64,000 nucleotides of DNA, taken from positions 14,968,501 through 15,032,500 of the forward strand of contig CM048845.1 of the NCBI GenBank assembly GCA_026545225.1. The letters run 5' to 3'. A program made the translations under genes and the position numbers. Below are positions 23,817 through 36,837 of the stretch, one piece after another. Each line of letters opens with the position of its first letter. Within the stretch, counting starts at the first letter, position 1. The notes under the pieces are model-generated. The model was not told where the DNA came from. It searched no databases and saw only the letters and a program-made list of their open reading frames with translations. This DNA comes from Cornus controversa (Eukaryota; Streptophyta; Magnoliopsida; Cornales; Cornaceae).

Positions 23817-24710
23817 TAGGGGCGACTGGAGCCTTAGGCGGTCGCTTAAGGCCACAGCCAATATAATTCAATTATTAGGCCTCTAAAATATTTCATTCCC
23901 TTATATTTAGGCCTCAACGAGTAGGATGTATTAAAGTACGTTCCTATAATTTAATTTTAGCTTATTTTCGTTAGATAAATGGCATTGGAAACTGGTAAAA
24001 CTTTCCATCTATTCCTAAATTTTCTCTTATCTCCTTTTTTTAGCCAATTAAGGTGTATTAATATTTTAGGATAAGAAAAGTTTTTATTCATCTTATCGGA
24101 CAAGTGATTATTGAAAAGTGATAAAACTTTTCATCTACTCTTACTTTTTTTTTCCCCTAATTTTTTGCTCTTTTTAATTAAACTCCTAAATTAATCCTTA
24201 TCCCCTCCCCCTCAGTTGCAAAATAAGAGTAGAAGTGTTGAAAGCTTTGTAGGAGCATTGGACAAGATTTGTATAACATCATGTTGTATTGTTCTTTAAC
24301 TTAATTTATTTATTTTGTAATTTTATTATTATTTTTTTATCATAGAAATTGTATATTTAGTTTGTGGCTATTTTTATTTATATTATCGAATATGTCTAAT
24401 AGAAAATATGAATCACAATATGAAAAACTTAAAAAAAAAAAGAAAAAAAAAGTGTGAAATAGATAAAATAGTTCAATTAAAAAAAAAGTTCTTAATAAAT
24501 TTGTTACAACTAATAATCTCAAGTCATCTAACTAATAATATCAAAAAGTTAAGAATAATAAATTTTAAATAAAAACTATTAACTATTATTTGATATTAGT
24601 ATTTTAAACATTAAAAGACCACTCTTATATTTTTCGCCTAACACTTCAAATTTGATTGGGTCACCTTTTCACCTAAGACTTCAAATTTGATTGAGTCACC
24701 TGAACAACAA
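23817..24710 (+). mobile_element. Decayed hAT transposon with transposase N-terminus
   Basis: It starts TAGGGGCGACTGGAGCC and ends near TTGAGTCACCTG, imperfect inverted ends. At about 24392-24528 (+) a frame encodes MSNRKYESQYEKLKKKK and then a lysine-rich stretch and DKI/KFVTTN-like residues. This resembles the start of the TTF-type hAT transposases common in plants. The rest of the transposase is gone. I cannot find a convincing 8-bp target duplication. Confidence 0.5.
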
Positions 24711-25336
24711 GTTATCCGGAAAGTACTTAATAATTTATTTTATATATTGTGAGCATTTAGCACTTAACAATTAAAACCTCAGACACAAATCGTCTCCATT
24801 TTTGCGGCTGCCATTTTTCCTCCATTTGCCTTGACAATTGGTGAAAAAGTTGATCGTCGTTTGTGAATAAGCCACATTTATTACTAAACCAGATCTTGAC
24901 AAGTGTTCATTTAAGGTAAAAATTATTTACTATAACGTATTTGTTGCTCTGAATACTATATACGAACAACTTTCGTACAAAAAAATATACCATTTATACT
25001 TATAAAATATACCATTTACAATTCTCGTTCAAAAATTTTCCTTTTATTACATTAAAGTTATAATTTTTCCAAACATAACTTTTACAGACATAGTCTTCCC
25101 TTCCATCACAAAGCCCTAACCCTCTATTGAATTTCATCCCTTTTTGTTATCTCTCCTTCGATCGAAGTAACCCTCTCTAGTTTTTCATCATTTTCCCTCT
25201 TATTCTTTGATTTTGTTACCGTCTTTGATTCGTAATGAAAATTATTCTGATAAACAATACTGATCCATTCTCTGGTCAAAGCCCTAATGAACATTAACAA
25301 TACCCATAAGCACAATCAGAAACCCTAAATTATACC
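24711..25336. other. Possible upstream region of a gene remnant
   Basis: It has pyrimidine-rich stretches and AAACCCTAA-type boxes at about 25112 and 25318, common near plant transcription starts. This fits a 5' leader for the exon-like piece that begins at about 25337. No complete frame is seen. Confidence 0.3.
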
Positions 25337-26363
25337 GATTCTGCTTCTGCATCCTCAACATCAGCGTCTACAGAAGAAAAAGCTCGCCGTGAGATCCAGA
25401 CCTCGAGAGGAACAAGTGATTATTCAAAACTTGGCTCAATGCCTCCCCCCATCACGTGGTATGAATTTTCTCCTCTATTCTTTATATTTGAATCATGAGT
25501 TTTAACCTTTTCTAGGTTAAAACTCTAGAAATACTCATGTATGTTTTGAACTTTTAGTACTTAAAGTATTTGTAATTTAATTTCAAGTTCTAATCTTGAA
25601 TGGAAACAAGTCTTTATAAAATAAAGAACATGTACCTTCAATCATTTTGGTAATGGATAAAAAATTTCTACTTGGATTTTTAGTGCCTGTTGAACTCTGC
25701 TGATACGTCTTCTAGGTTGAGTGTTTTTATATACTACCAGTGTGCTCAGTGCGTCCCTTCATCTTGTAGTATGGATTTCTTCTCTACTGTTAATTTTTGA
25801 GTCATGACTTTCAGTTAGGCCTTACCTCAATTTGAATGAATTCCATTATTGAAGTTCTCTTATCATGTGAGGGTACTAAACATACTAAGGGCTTGGAGAT
25901 AAACTAATCAAAAGAGTTAATAGAGAATTTCATATAACTCTAGAGCCACGTTAGTTATTATCTTAGTTTGATATTTTCACATACATTTGTTTTTGTGTAA
26001 TATGAATTGAAACCTACTCCATTCTACTTTCGCTATTAATGTATTGAGTTTCTAGATTATTTGAGGCATTTTGTGTAATCAGAGACATTAATAAATTACA
26101 ACCAATGTCTTAATTATAGTTTTGAATTTATTGTCTTAATCTAAAACTTTGTTTGTTTATTTATTTTCCTTTCCTTTTTTGATAATGAATGAAGTATTTG
26201 TTCCAAGAGAGATGTATGGAAGTGTACAGGACAAGTAGAATTTGGCAATTAGTTCTCCTAATTATTATTAAGAAAGTTGTTTCGATTAATTCTATCATCA
26301 ACACAAACCTGATAAATGATGCAGAAATTCCAATTACATGGTTTATGAAATGAATTTTGACCA

Positions 26364-26367
<4 letters not shown>

Positions 26368-26450
<83 letters not shown>
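26368..26450 (+). repeat. (TA)n(TG)n microsatellite
   Basis: About 44 bases of TA repeats are followed by about 38 bases of TG repeats. It lies in the putative first intron of the gene remnant. Predicted peptides through it are artefacts. Confidence 0.95.
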
Positions 26451-26451
<1 letters not shown>

Positions 26452-28544
26452 CACATATCAACTTATACTCCATTTGTTGAATGCTCATAAGATATTTGGT
26501 ATTTTTAAATTAACTTGCCTTTCTTATAATTACCTCTCTCATGCTCCATGTTGAAACATCTCGATAGTCTTGGTTTAGAAAGAAAGCCTAGTTCCAAGAT
26601 AATCTAAGACCGAAACTAATGTCAGATTCATAAGAACTGTGTACAAATGAAATTACAATAGTTCATGTAGACTTGCAAGAAACTGGTACAGATAGAGACC
26701 AAAACTTTAAGTGGTTATAGTTTAGTGCAAATAGATAGCAAAGCTTTTTTTAGTGGTTATTGGTTCCTTTAAAGTCCAACCTATAGTTATGATGATTTCT
26801 TTGCCGATATAAAGTGGTTGATATTAATTTTTTTAATTTAAAAATACCATGTCATTATTTTTGTTGGGATTGATAATAAAAATAGTAATTGACAATAAAC
26901 ACTTGAATTTACTTTTACTTTGATTGAACTCTTGGTTCCACAAGAGAGATGAGATGTTTCCACTCCTGTCCATTTATTTCTCATCTTATATACATATTTG
27001 ACACAATACCAGATTTTTGGTTAAATTTCTAGATTGATCAAGATTAGAACAGTAAGTACACATGGGCCATCATCTTTTTCCATGTTGAGGATTGAAACAC
27101 AGTTATGAGAATTTAACTAGTTTATATATAGGTTTTTGTATTCTCTTTTTCAAAATTTTCCTATTATACTTGTGATATAAATTCAGAAGCTAATATCGAT
27201 TACATGAATCAAACTGATTCCAATTTCTAATAAATAAATAGAATCTGATTGTTAGTATTCTCTATTGATTCATTTGGATCTGTCATGTCTTGAATAATCA
27301 TATGCCTTTCGTATTACACAGATTATATGGTACAATATTTGATGATGCAGACTTGGATGTGGCATTAAAGGGGACTGTAAGTTAGTGCAATGCTAGATGA
27401 TTTTCAACTCCCATATATAATTGGATTGAGTAAATAGCAACCAAACTAAATCTATAGAAATTTGATATCATTCTTTTATCTTTGTTTCGTGTATTGTTTG
27501 CAAGATATAATATATAATTGGGCTTTCATTAATCTCAATAGGCAAATAATGTTTTATTAAATTCTCTATGGTCTATTTTATCATCCTTTTAACTATCATG
27601 TGAATCATACCATTTCTTTTTCCTGATGAAAATGACACCCTTTATGTGCACTAAAATTTTTTTTATTATTTATTAGCATCATGTTTTTTGTACAAAGCTT
27701 GGTGTGGATAGATTTGGCTTTGGGTGAAGTCTTATTGTGGATTAGTGAAATAGGAGATGAGTGATATTGGTTGTACACATTTTTATGTTGGGACCATATA
27801 TGTCACACCCCCAAGTTGAGGTCAGGGTATTCCTGCCCTTTCACTCAACCTGTGGTTGTCTTAATTCCACAATTCACCAAAAGATTACTAATATCCTAGC
27901 ACAACCTGTTCGTACATTATTCTCATATAAAAGAGATCACCACCATAACCATTAACTCATATGAAGTCACCAACTGATATCCAGAAACTAAATACAATCC
28001 AAAAATCACAGTTATTATCAAATCAATCCTTAATTACAAATGTTGTCTCAAAAATAGAAATAAACAAATAAAAAATATAGCAACAAGGTTCCATCGAAAC
28101 AATCCTCACGCGGAATCCTCCTCTTTTATGTTATAGATGCTGATTTCACACACCTGAAATGTGGGGGGAAAAATAAGGGGTGAGCTTTAAAGCCCAGTAA
28201 GTAATGTTCTAACTAACCGATAATAACCACTATACTTCAGCAGCTAGTACAGTGAATTAATTAATATAACTAATCATTCGGTGCATTAACTTATAAAAAA
28301 GAGTGTATTATTAATATCCTTTCGTACTTAACAAAACTAACAGGTTATCCAAGTTCCATCTCCTGCCCCAATGCAATCATTTAATCAAACCCACGTTCAT
28401 TTACTCAATCTATGTTCATGACATACTCTTCACAAAGACCACAATATACTATATATCCTGCAGTGTGGAGAAACAACAATACCACACATGCTCTAATAGA
28501 GAGATAACAAGAATGAAATTGTTCAGATCATAAAATAAATGAGG

Positions 28545-28815
28545 TGGAGGAATGCACACACACTACAAACCGAAAGAACACACACACCACTTAACACGCG
28601 CAAAATGGAGGGACACACACTCCCTATAGGAGGGACCCGCACTCCATTGTGATAAAAATTTATGTGGAGGGACACACACTCTGTGCCAGAGGGACCCGCA
28701 ACTCCACCATGGAGGGACATATACACACTCCATAAAAATATGAATCATGTGGAGGGACACACACTCTGTACCAGAGAGACTTGCAACTCCATGCTAGAGG
28801 ACATATACACACTCC
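28545..28815. repeat. CA-rich degenerate minisatellite in the solo LTR
   Basis: Repeated blocks of GGAGGGACACACACTC alternate with AGGGACCCGCAACTCC over about 270 bases, with a period of about 55-65. Cysteine- and valine-rich peptides read from it are repeat artefacts. Confidence 0.85.
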
Positions 28816-29680
28816 AATAATTTCAACCACCACCATTAGCCACACACTCACACCTACACCTACACACACACACACACTCCTATGCACGCGTGTCCTATAC
28901 TATTTTAAATTTTATTTTTAATCTATGAATCTAATCTAGAGAGAGTATTATACCTAAAAATGTGCCAACCTATCTATCTTAGCTACCAGTAAAATTTCAA
29001 AATCTAACTATTTATAGATAATTCATACTCTCGGTTTTCGTGCTTAAAAACCTACTTTTCTAACTAGATGAACTAACTATTGTGACTAAATCTAGCCAAA
29101 ACCTATACTCCAATCATGTTCTGCCCTCAAAAGACTAATTTGATTTTTTGGGAATTTTCTGGCATTTATCGGTATTTTTTAAGCATTTTTTTTCTAATTT
29201 TTCACATTTTTAATCATTTTAAAATATAAAAAAAATATTTTTATATTCCAGGTAGGTCCGAGACTGGGCCAGAGGTTGGGCTCCGCGAGTGGGATCAGAC
29301 CAGCCTTTTTCCAGTCCTGGAAAGTACCCGGAACATAGCCCACGCGCCTTACGCACCGGTAGCGCGCATGGGCTTTGTGTCACTATTCATCATCTTCTCC
29401 ATTCACTCGCCGGAACTACTCCTCGCGCCTTCAACTTCTTCTGGTGCTATTATCAGCATTTCTAACCCCCAATCAACCCAAAAATTTCATCAAAACACTT
29501 TCCCCACTGATTTGTAATTTGAATTAAAAAGCCCCAAAGTTCAGTTCTCAGTTTTTGTGCCCACCATTTAATTCCATACCTCCTGTTTCCTTTACTTCAT
29601 TCTTATATCTACTGACTCATAAAACAAACCAGCAATCATTCTCTTCACTTATGGGTCAATACAGTATACGTAATACTCAC

Positions 29681-29715
<35 letters not shown>

Positions 29716-29953
29716 ATATATGTATTTAGATTTAAACCCACACAAGCCACTTCTAACCCATAATCGATTACTTCTTCAATCTACCCATTTTTTATTTTTA
29801 TTTCCACCACACCGTCACACCAAGCATTCAGCAAGCATTAAAACCCTCTAAATTAAACAATTAATTTATCACACATAATTTCTATTTTTGATCCACTAGA
29901 TCTCAACTAAAGGCATCCAGTGCCGTGCATACACTAACATACACAGCTACAGT

Positions 29954-29955
<2 letters not shown>

Positions 29956-30001
<46 letters not shown>
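29956..30001. repeat. (TA)n microsatellite in the solo LTR
   Basis: A near-pure AT dinucleotide run of about 46 bases. A shorter run lies at about 29693-29716. Confidence 0.95.
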
Positions 30002-30578
30002 TTTTCAAGCCAAACCCACATATTAGCATATATCATTCTTCCTCACTGTAGCAAAACCCATCTAGCATAGATCCATACAAGGTCGTACAAACTGTACGAA
30101 AATTATTATATATATTTTTAAACTAATTTAAATTATAAATATTGCAAGCATGCCAACCATTGTGGGAAAGATAGAATAGAACTTACAACTGAGAGATGAC
30201 TAATCTCCTTTGATGTCTCCCGTTATTTTTCTTGTTCCTTCCTCCTTTGCTTGTTCTTCCTCCTTAATTAGAGACTGTCAACGTAAAAACCCTAATTACT
30301 CACTTATTATTTTTATATAATATTTCTCTCACAACTGTTGTTTGGTAACCCATATTAGAATAACTTATTCTGTCATAGAATAAGTTATCCCTTGATTAAA
30401 AATCACACAAATTTATTTTAAGAAGGGTTTTTACCATGCTACCCATATATAAGAATTTTATTTTCTTAATTAGAAATTTGGGTCATTACAATATATGTAA
30501 AGCAAACATATATTATTTTGTGCAGGAGCAATTAATAAAGCAAAAGAACCAATGGGCTTTGCTTGAATGCTACCGCAG

Positions 30579-31722
30579 GTACATGCGAAGAAATGACAAA
30601 AAAGGTTGTATTTGCTAGAGAGTTAGGTTCCTATCATAATACATGACTACCATAACATGTTAGGATCAATCCGGCTAAATACACTAGTCATGTTTTTTTT
30701 TTTGTTTTTTTATCATTTGATAGTTAACTTAAAAAATTCTGATTATTACCTATATAATTACTAAAATGAATTAACCAGTTTTTTTATATATTCACTATTT
30801 TGTCCTCAGATGCCTTAAGTGAATAATATCATCTATCTTGAGCTTGCAAATTTGTATTACAATAATTGTCAAGCATTGCATATGTTGGAATGAAATATCA
30901 ATAAAAAATAATTAATTGTCAAAATTCCTTACATTTTTTTAGTGTCACGTCTATAACCAACTCATGAAAGTATATATGCACTAAAGACACTAAGAACTTA
31001 TAGAACATACATGTGTTTTGCAGGTACATGAATCATTAAAGATACTAAGATATTACATTCAGGCATTTTAATTGTGTTTTGCATCGGCATAACATGACAA
31101 AGAAAGCTCAGCATTCAGGTCTCTGTTTCGAGTTACCTGAGTTTTACTTTTGAGAATTCAAGAATCTGAGTATTTGATTTTTTTTCGAGTTGCACAGTTC
31201 TACTTTTGGCCAGGAATGTATTGCAATTAACATTTTCTTCGACTTTGGTACGAAATGAGTTGATCTCATTATTGCATTTTGGTTTTGAATGGACATAATG
31301 GTGCTTGCATATATATTTCCTTCATTTAAGGAGACTAAAATTTTATATTTTTTTCACTTGTACTCTTTGCGGTAGTACTAATAGTACCAAACTCTAAATT
31401 TTTATATTTCTTTCACTTATCCAACTACTTTCAGTTTGGGCTTAAGGGATATGTCATTCGTCTATTTGACCGAGCTTGTTTAACTGGTTGTAACTTTCAT
31501 GTCATTTTGCATTCTAGAAAATCTTTGTCGGAAGCTCATGTTTAAATGTTAAATGATTATCGATTAGTGTGGTGGTTAGCTTCTATAAGGACTATAAAAT
31601 AGCAGCGTATGTTTAGCAGTAGGTTTAAAGAGGACACTGAAGGTGGCAAATGTAACCATTTTGTTTCTTCATGTTTTAGAACACACTTTTAGATTTTCAT
31701 GTTTAATATTTCTTTTTTTTTT
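30579..31722. other. Region after the last exon-like piece, no firm gene
   Basis: AT-rich. A possible further exon begins after TTTTGCAG at about 31024 (VHESLKILRYYIQ), but it lacks a GT donor, so I do not call it. No transposon ends are recognised. Confidence 0.35.
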
Positions 31723-32868
31723 AATCAATTGAGATGTTAGTTTTAATTCAGTCCGTGACACTTGATACCAGAAATTGGGATTTGCAGTGAAATAAAATGG
31801 GATGTTAATCTTAACTCAGTTTTTGACACTTGATATGAGAAATTTGGATTTGTAGTGAAATAAAATGAGATGTTAGCCTTAACTCAGTCATTGACACTTG
31901 ATATGAGAAATTGAAATTTGTAGTGAAATAAAATAGAATGTTTGTCTTAACTCAGTCATTGACACTTGATATGATAAATTAAAATTTGTAGTGAAATAAA
32001 ATGGGATGTTAGCCTTAACTCAGTCATTGACACTTGATATGATAAATTGAGATTTTTAATCAAATAAAATAGGATGTGTGAGCCTTAACTTAGTTCTTGA
32101 CACTTGATCTGAAAAATTAAAATTTGTAGTCAAATAAAATATGATGTTGGCCTTAACTCAATCATTGAGACTAGATATTAAAAATTGGAATTTGTAGTCA
32201 AATAAATGGAATGTTTGACTTAACTCAGTACTTGACACTTGATTTGAGAAACTGAGATTTGTAGTCAAATAAAATGGGATGTGAGCTTTAATTCAGTCCT
32301 TAACAATTGATTTTAGAAATTGAGATTTTTAGTCAAATAAAATGGGACATGAGCCTTAACTTAATCCTTGATAATTGATTTGAGAAATTAAGATTTATAG
32401 TCGAATAAAATGGAATGTGAGCCTTAATTAATCCTTGACACTTAATTTGAGAAATTGGGATTTGTAGTCAAATAAAATGGGATGTGAGCCTTAACTCAGT
32501 TCTTGACACTTGATTTAAAAAATTGAGATTTGTAGTCAAATAAAATAGGATGTTGACGTTAACTTAGTCCTTGACACTTGATATGAGAAATTAGAATTTG
32601 TTTTCAAATAAAATAGAATGTTAGTGTTAACTCAATCCTTGACACTTGATCTTAAAAATTGAAATTTGTAGTTAAAATGGGATGTTAGAATTAACTTAAT
32701 CCTTGACACTTGATTTTAGAAATTAAAATTTGTAGTCAAATAAAATGGGATATGAGCCTTAATTCACTTATTGACACTTGATATGAAAATTTTAAATTTT
32801 TAATGAAATAAATTAGGATGTTAACTTTATTTAGTTATTGACACTTAATGCTTGATGCTTAATGTTGA
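31723..32868 (+). repeat. Minisatellite, about 16 units of about 67 bp
   Basis: The repeating unit has CTTGACACTTGAT, then GAGAAATTGAGATTTGTAG, then CAAATAAAATGGGATG and a CCTTAACTCAG end. About 16 full units and one partial differ from each other at many positions, so the array is old. It lies in non-coding DNA. Confidence 0.95.
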
Positions 32869-35800
32869 GAACATACCATCTTGAATCACCAAATATGTTG
32901 AAAATGTAATATGAAATAATAATTGGATTATGTAATTATAACACACTAAATTTGTACTTTTTTATTGGGGGTATTGAATTTGAAGAGCAACCGCATTCTC
33001 TTACCCCTTAACAACTCCCTCTTAGATATCAGTTTCATGAATACAAACTACATATTTGGAAATGTTTTCTTCAGTGACACAAATACGTCTATATATAAAT
33101 CTAATTATAATAAATTTGATAAAAGATATAAAATATAAAATAAAATCAGTTTAGAAGTCCTCCAATACCATCATTCTATACACTTAACCTAAAAATAGAA
33201 CGAAAGCACGTCAAAAACATTTCAACACTCATTTTTAAAAAAATAAAAAACTCATTACAATTATTTATGAAAAAAAAAAGGCCAAGCAATTTATTACCTG
33301 TTTTACAAATGACAAATGTTTTCGAAATATCATACCATGAAACAAATTCCATTATTTGAAAGTACCAAACACAACAACATTTCCTATCTTAGCAACAAGA
33401 TATCCTAAATATCTTTTCTATTTTACAAATAAGATTCATGTGTTCAATTGTAAGGGCTTGTGTGCTAGTGAGTGCACGCACACAATAATAGGAAAGCATT
33501 CAACTATTAAACAAAAAATCAATCATCATTCTGTACGTAGTGTTAAACTATATCATTTTTTCACTTCCTCTAATTTTTTAATAAATCTTTTTGTTTATAT
33601 GTTGATACCCCTTTCTCGTATAAAAACTCAATATACAATCGAAACGAAGATTAAATTTTTTTTTATATTTCACACTATTAAAACTCAACTAGCTCAACTA
33701 CTTTGACCAAGCAGCAACACAAGTAATCAAATGAGAAAAATTAGTTGAACCATGCCAAATATCTATAATAAAATAACACTAGTAACTGAAGCATTTTTTT
33801 CACTTCCTTTTCTCCCCCTACTAGTTTATTTTCATTTCAAAAGTATCTTTAATATACAAATAATGTGAAATTGAAAGGTAAAGAAAGGAGCACTTTATAT
33901 GTTAAAATTTGAATTATCAAAATATGTTATTATCTTATAAAAGGCTGTTATAACTAACCATAAAATATATATTATAACCAGCCTTTGGCCCCCAATGCAA
34001 ACAGTCAAGACAATTTCAGTAGAAGAATTAGTATGTTGAAGCACATAGCAAAAGCAACATGAGTACTTAAGCAAAATTTTATGCTATATATCCTACAAAC
34101 ATCCAAGCCAAACTCAGTAGAAGAATTAGTATGTTGAAATACATAGCAAAAGTAACATGAATACTTAAGTTAATATATTCAATGTTACAAGGGAGTGATT
34201 AATTCAATTAATATAAAACTGGTTAACTTAGATCTAAAACTATGTCCTTTGAAAATGGACTCAAATGTAGTAGTTGCTAGGACCAATTTATTAAGAATTG
34301 AAATCAGAGTTTTACCTAAAATTAATTATTTGTTTATTCCACAGCATTAATTTTCTATTTTTTCCTTAACATTAATTAATTTTCATTTCATGTGTAACAA
34401 GAAAAAAATAATTACAATTTCTCTAAGTTTTTTATTCAACAACATCATGTATCTAAAATTCAATTGTAAAGCACAACATATGCGATTTCTAGTAATATCT
34501 ATTAGTATGAGATCAAATTAACATATGTTGATGGATCATAGAATACAGAGGATAGTAAGATCAAATGTTGTTTGTTCAATCATTTGATATGATCAATGCA
34601 TATAATGAGAACATTCCACAAATCAAAAAACCTCCAATTTGCAAATTATATATATAAAAAATAAATTACATGAGATGAATAGAAAAAGATAGCGCAAGTC
34701 ACCTGATTTGCGGAGAAGAGAATTGGCAGGACGAAAAAGGGTATGTCTCTATCCTTTGAAGATAGACTCAAAAGGCATTATGAAGATTAGGGTTTCTCCC
34801 AACACTCAAAGCAGTTTTTTTTTTTCTTTTGAAGCTAAAATTGATAGTGTAAAGTAAAACAAAAAAAAAAAAGAAATCTCCAAACCAAAGGTTGAAATGA
34901 TTTAGTTCTCTAAGGTGCCACTACATACCCTGACATTACATTAAGATTGTGTTTGGACATACAAATCAAACTTGATATCAAACATTTGTGAATGTCCCTA
35001 ACTTTTTGGAAATATATACAACATGTCGTTGAAATTCAGATTTCTTATAATAAAATTCAACATCATATCATAATATTGATACAATACATTATAGTAAACT
35101 AAATTCAAGTTTAGAATTAATTCATAAATCTCAGATCAATCGATAAAGAGAACAATAAAACAAACACTACTGGTACAAACTGCTCCAAAAACATTCAAAT
35201 AGAGAATTTATGGAATCAAGGTTTGGAAAGGGTACAAATAATACAAAGTCATGAACAAGGCTATAAACTATTGATAATGCACTTTGAACCAAATAAAACT
35301 ACTAAAGGACATAATACAACCCTTAGAAGAAGCATCAAAAGTAAACAAAGCCTATGAAAATACCACCAGGTAAACATCAAAATAGGCCTGAAAATACTAG
35401 TGGGAGACAAATCCCAATTTCGACAACAGAAGCCATATTCACAACATAAAGAGCATAGAGAAAACCAGCCCAAATAAATATTAGGAATATCATAAGTTGT
35501 CATATAAGAACTATAATCGGCAATTGATTTTTCTTTTCCTACATTTTCTCACCAATCAACCAAAGACTAAGAACTAAACACCAAGGAATCAAAAAATTGG
35601 CCAGACAAAATCAAAATAATTTTGGGAAAAACAAAAATCAAGGGATGCAAATAGTTTCAATTTATATGTACGTATGTATGTATGCATATTTACATATATA
35701 TATATATAGAGAGAGAGAGAGAGGAGGAGGAGGAGGAGGGGGACTTCAGAGAAAATTGAAGCAAGAGATCTGATCGGGAGGAAATTGAGAGGGATCGGAG

Positions 35801-36837
35801 AAGAAACTATTGAGGCGAATGGCCTAAGCATCACCACCTTCGTCGTCGAGAAGTTTACGAAAAGGCTCAAATGGCTGAAAGTAATCTGTTCGTTCCTCGC
35901 CTTCGAATAACTAATCGAGCTTTTCTTTTGAGAATCTGAGGAGCCAAATACTCTCTTAGATTTTCCTTGTTTCTCATACAAGTGTGTTGAAGACGTAAAC
36001 CCTAACAAGAATCTCCTATGGGAGCTATTTTTAATAATTTGGAGATTTTAGAAGGAGGATGATTTTGAGTGTTTTTGTTTTGAATTTCAAATTGAAACTA
36101 TTTGAATTTTAAATTGGAACTGTCTCAAAAAAAAATACGTATAAACCATTTTCAAATTTCTAATACAATATACGTATCTCATTTTCAATACGGTACAATA
36201 TAAATACGAAAAGTAAATAACAATTTACTATATTTACCCACTCACCTGAATAGGGTCGTTTTTGACAAACTGGAGAAAAAATTGACACCGCAGGAAGGGA
36301 GACGATTTTCTTCCTAAAACCTCTGTTATACAGTGTAAAGTGAATTATACATCCAGAGGGATGCACCTGCGATACCAAGTTCACTTTGTTTTCCCTGTGA
36401 TACCAACCTCAATGGAATCTCAATGATTAGATTAGATAATAGTGGTTGTACTTATAGTATATGCTGAATTAGTTTTTTTTTTCTATATATTTTCTTTTGA
36501 AGTAGTTTAATTTCTGGTCCAAACATGTCTTGCAAACAGTTGCCGTAACTCTGTAATGAATCCTTAGTCTCTGAGAAATTTTGTCTTACAGTGGATATCT
36601 CATTCTCTCTTGTCCCAATATGTCAAAGAAGTTCTGTTGTTATTATTATCTCATTTTATTTAAATTTAATTTTATCTTTATTAAAATTTTCTTTTTTTTC
36701 TTTTCAATTGCTTTGGCCTTATGCACCACTGTGGTGACCTCCTGTGGTTCTCATTCTCTGTTAGATTGACAACACCGGCGAAAGATTTACACTATTAATT
36801 TAAGATCACGGTGCACGGGACAAATTCCTTCACTGTT
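32869..36837. other. Long intergenic stretch without a firm gene
   Basis: AT-rich. A 100-base tandem duplication lies at about 34016-34170 (AGTAGAAGAATTAGTATGTTG twice). On the minus strand at 34700-34800 and 35,990-36,010 there are AACCCTAA-type boxes, and at 35720-35735 a GAGGAGGAGG repeat. A hydrophobic frame at 35261-35503 (-, 80 residues) is unrecognised and probably random. I see no transposon termini. Confidence 0.4.

Larger units (their letters stand above)
27801..30490 (-). mobile_element. Solo LTR of a Ty3/gypsy element, minus strand
   Basis: On the minus strand it starts TGTAATGACCC (30490) and ends GGGGGTGTGACA (27801). The perfect ATATA target duplication is at 27796-27800 and 30491-30495. 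Length is 2690 bp. It contains the GGGCTTTAAAGCTCACC block and a GC-rich CGCGCATGGGC stretch typical of Tekay/Del-like LTRs. No interior is present, so it is a solo LTR. Confidence 0.88.
25337..30578 (+). pseudogene. Exon-like pieces of an unidentified multi-exon gene, probably decayed
   Basis: Three pieces look like spliced exons. Piece 1 (25337 to about 25455) reads DSASASSTSASTEEKARREI and on to GSMPPPI. Piece 2 (27322-27376), with an ACAG acceptor and a GTAAGT donor, reads LYGTIFDDADLDVALKGT. Piece 3 (30526-30578), after a TTTTGTGCAG acceptor and before GTACAT, reads EQLIKQKNQWALLECYR. The phases of pieces 2 and 3 fit. Piece 1 has no ATG in frame, with a stop just upstream, and its donor (GTGGTA) is weak, so the gene may be dead or start elsewhere. 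I do not recognise the family. A 2.7-kb solo LTR lies in the last intron. Confidence 0.35.

Noticed and set aside
26161-26554. Frames of repeated Tyr-Ile or Cys-Val
   Set aside because: They are read through a (TA)n(TG)n microsatellite.
28523-28887. Cysteine- and serine-rich frames on the minus strand
   Set aside because: They are read through a CA-rich minisatellite in a solo LTR; three frames are open together because of the repeat.
31024-31065. Possible fourth exon (VHESLKILRYYIQ) of the gene remnant
   Set aside because: It has an acceptor-like TTTTGCAG but no GT donor after it.
31723-32868. Regular repeat spacing that could suggest a CRISPR array
   Set aside because: Units are contiguous, with no unique spacers, in plant nuclear DNA. 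It is a minisatellite.
35261-35503. Hydrophobic 80-residue frame on the minus strand
   Set aside because: No motif recognised, no good start context, and surrounding DNA looks non-coding.
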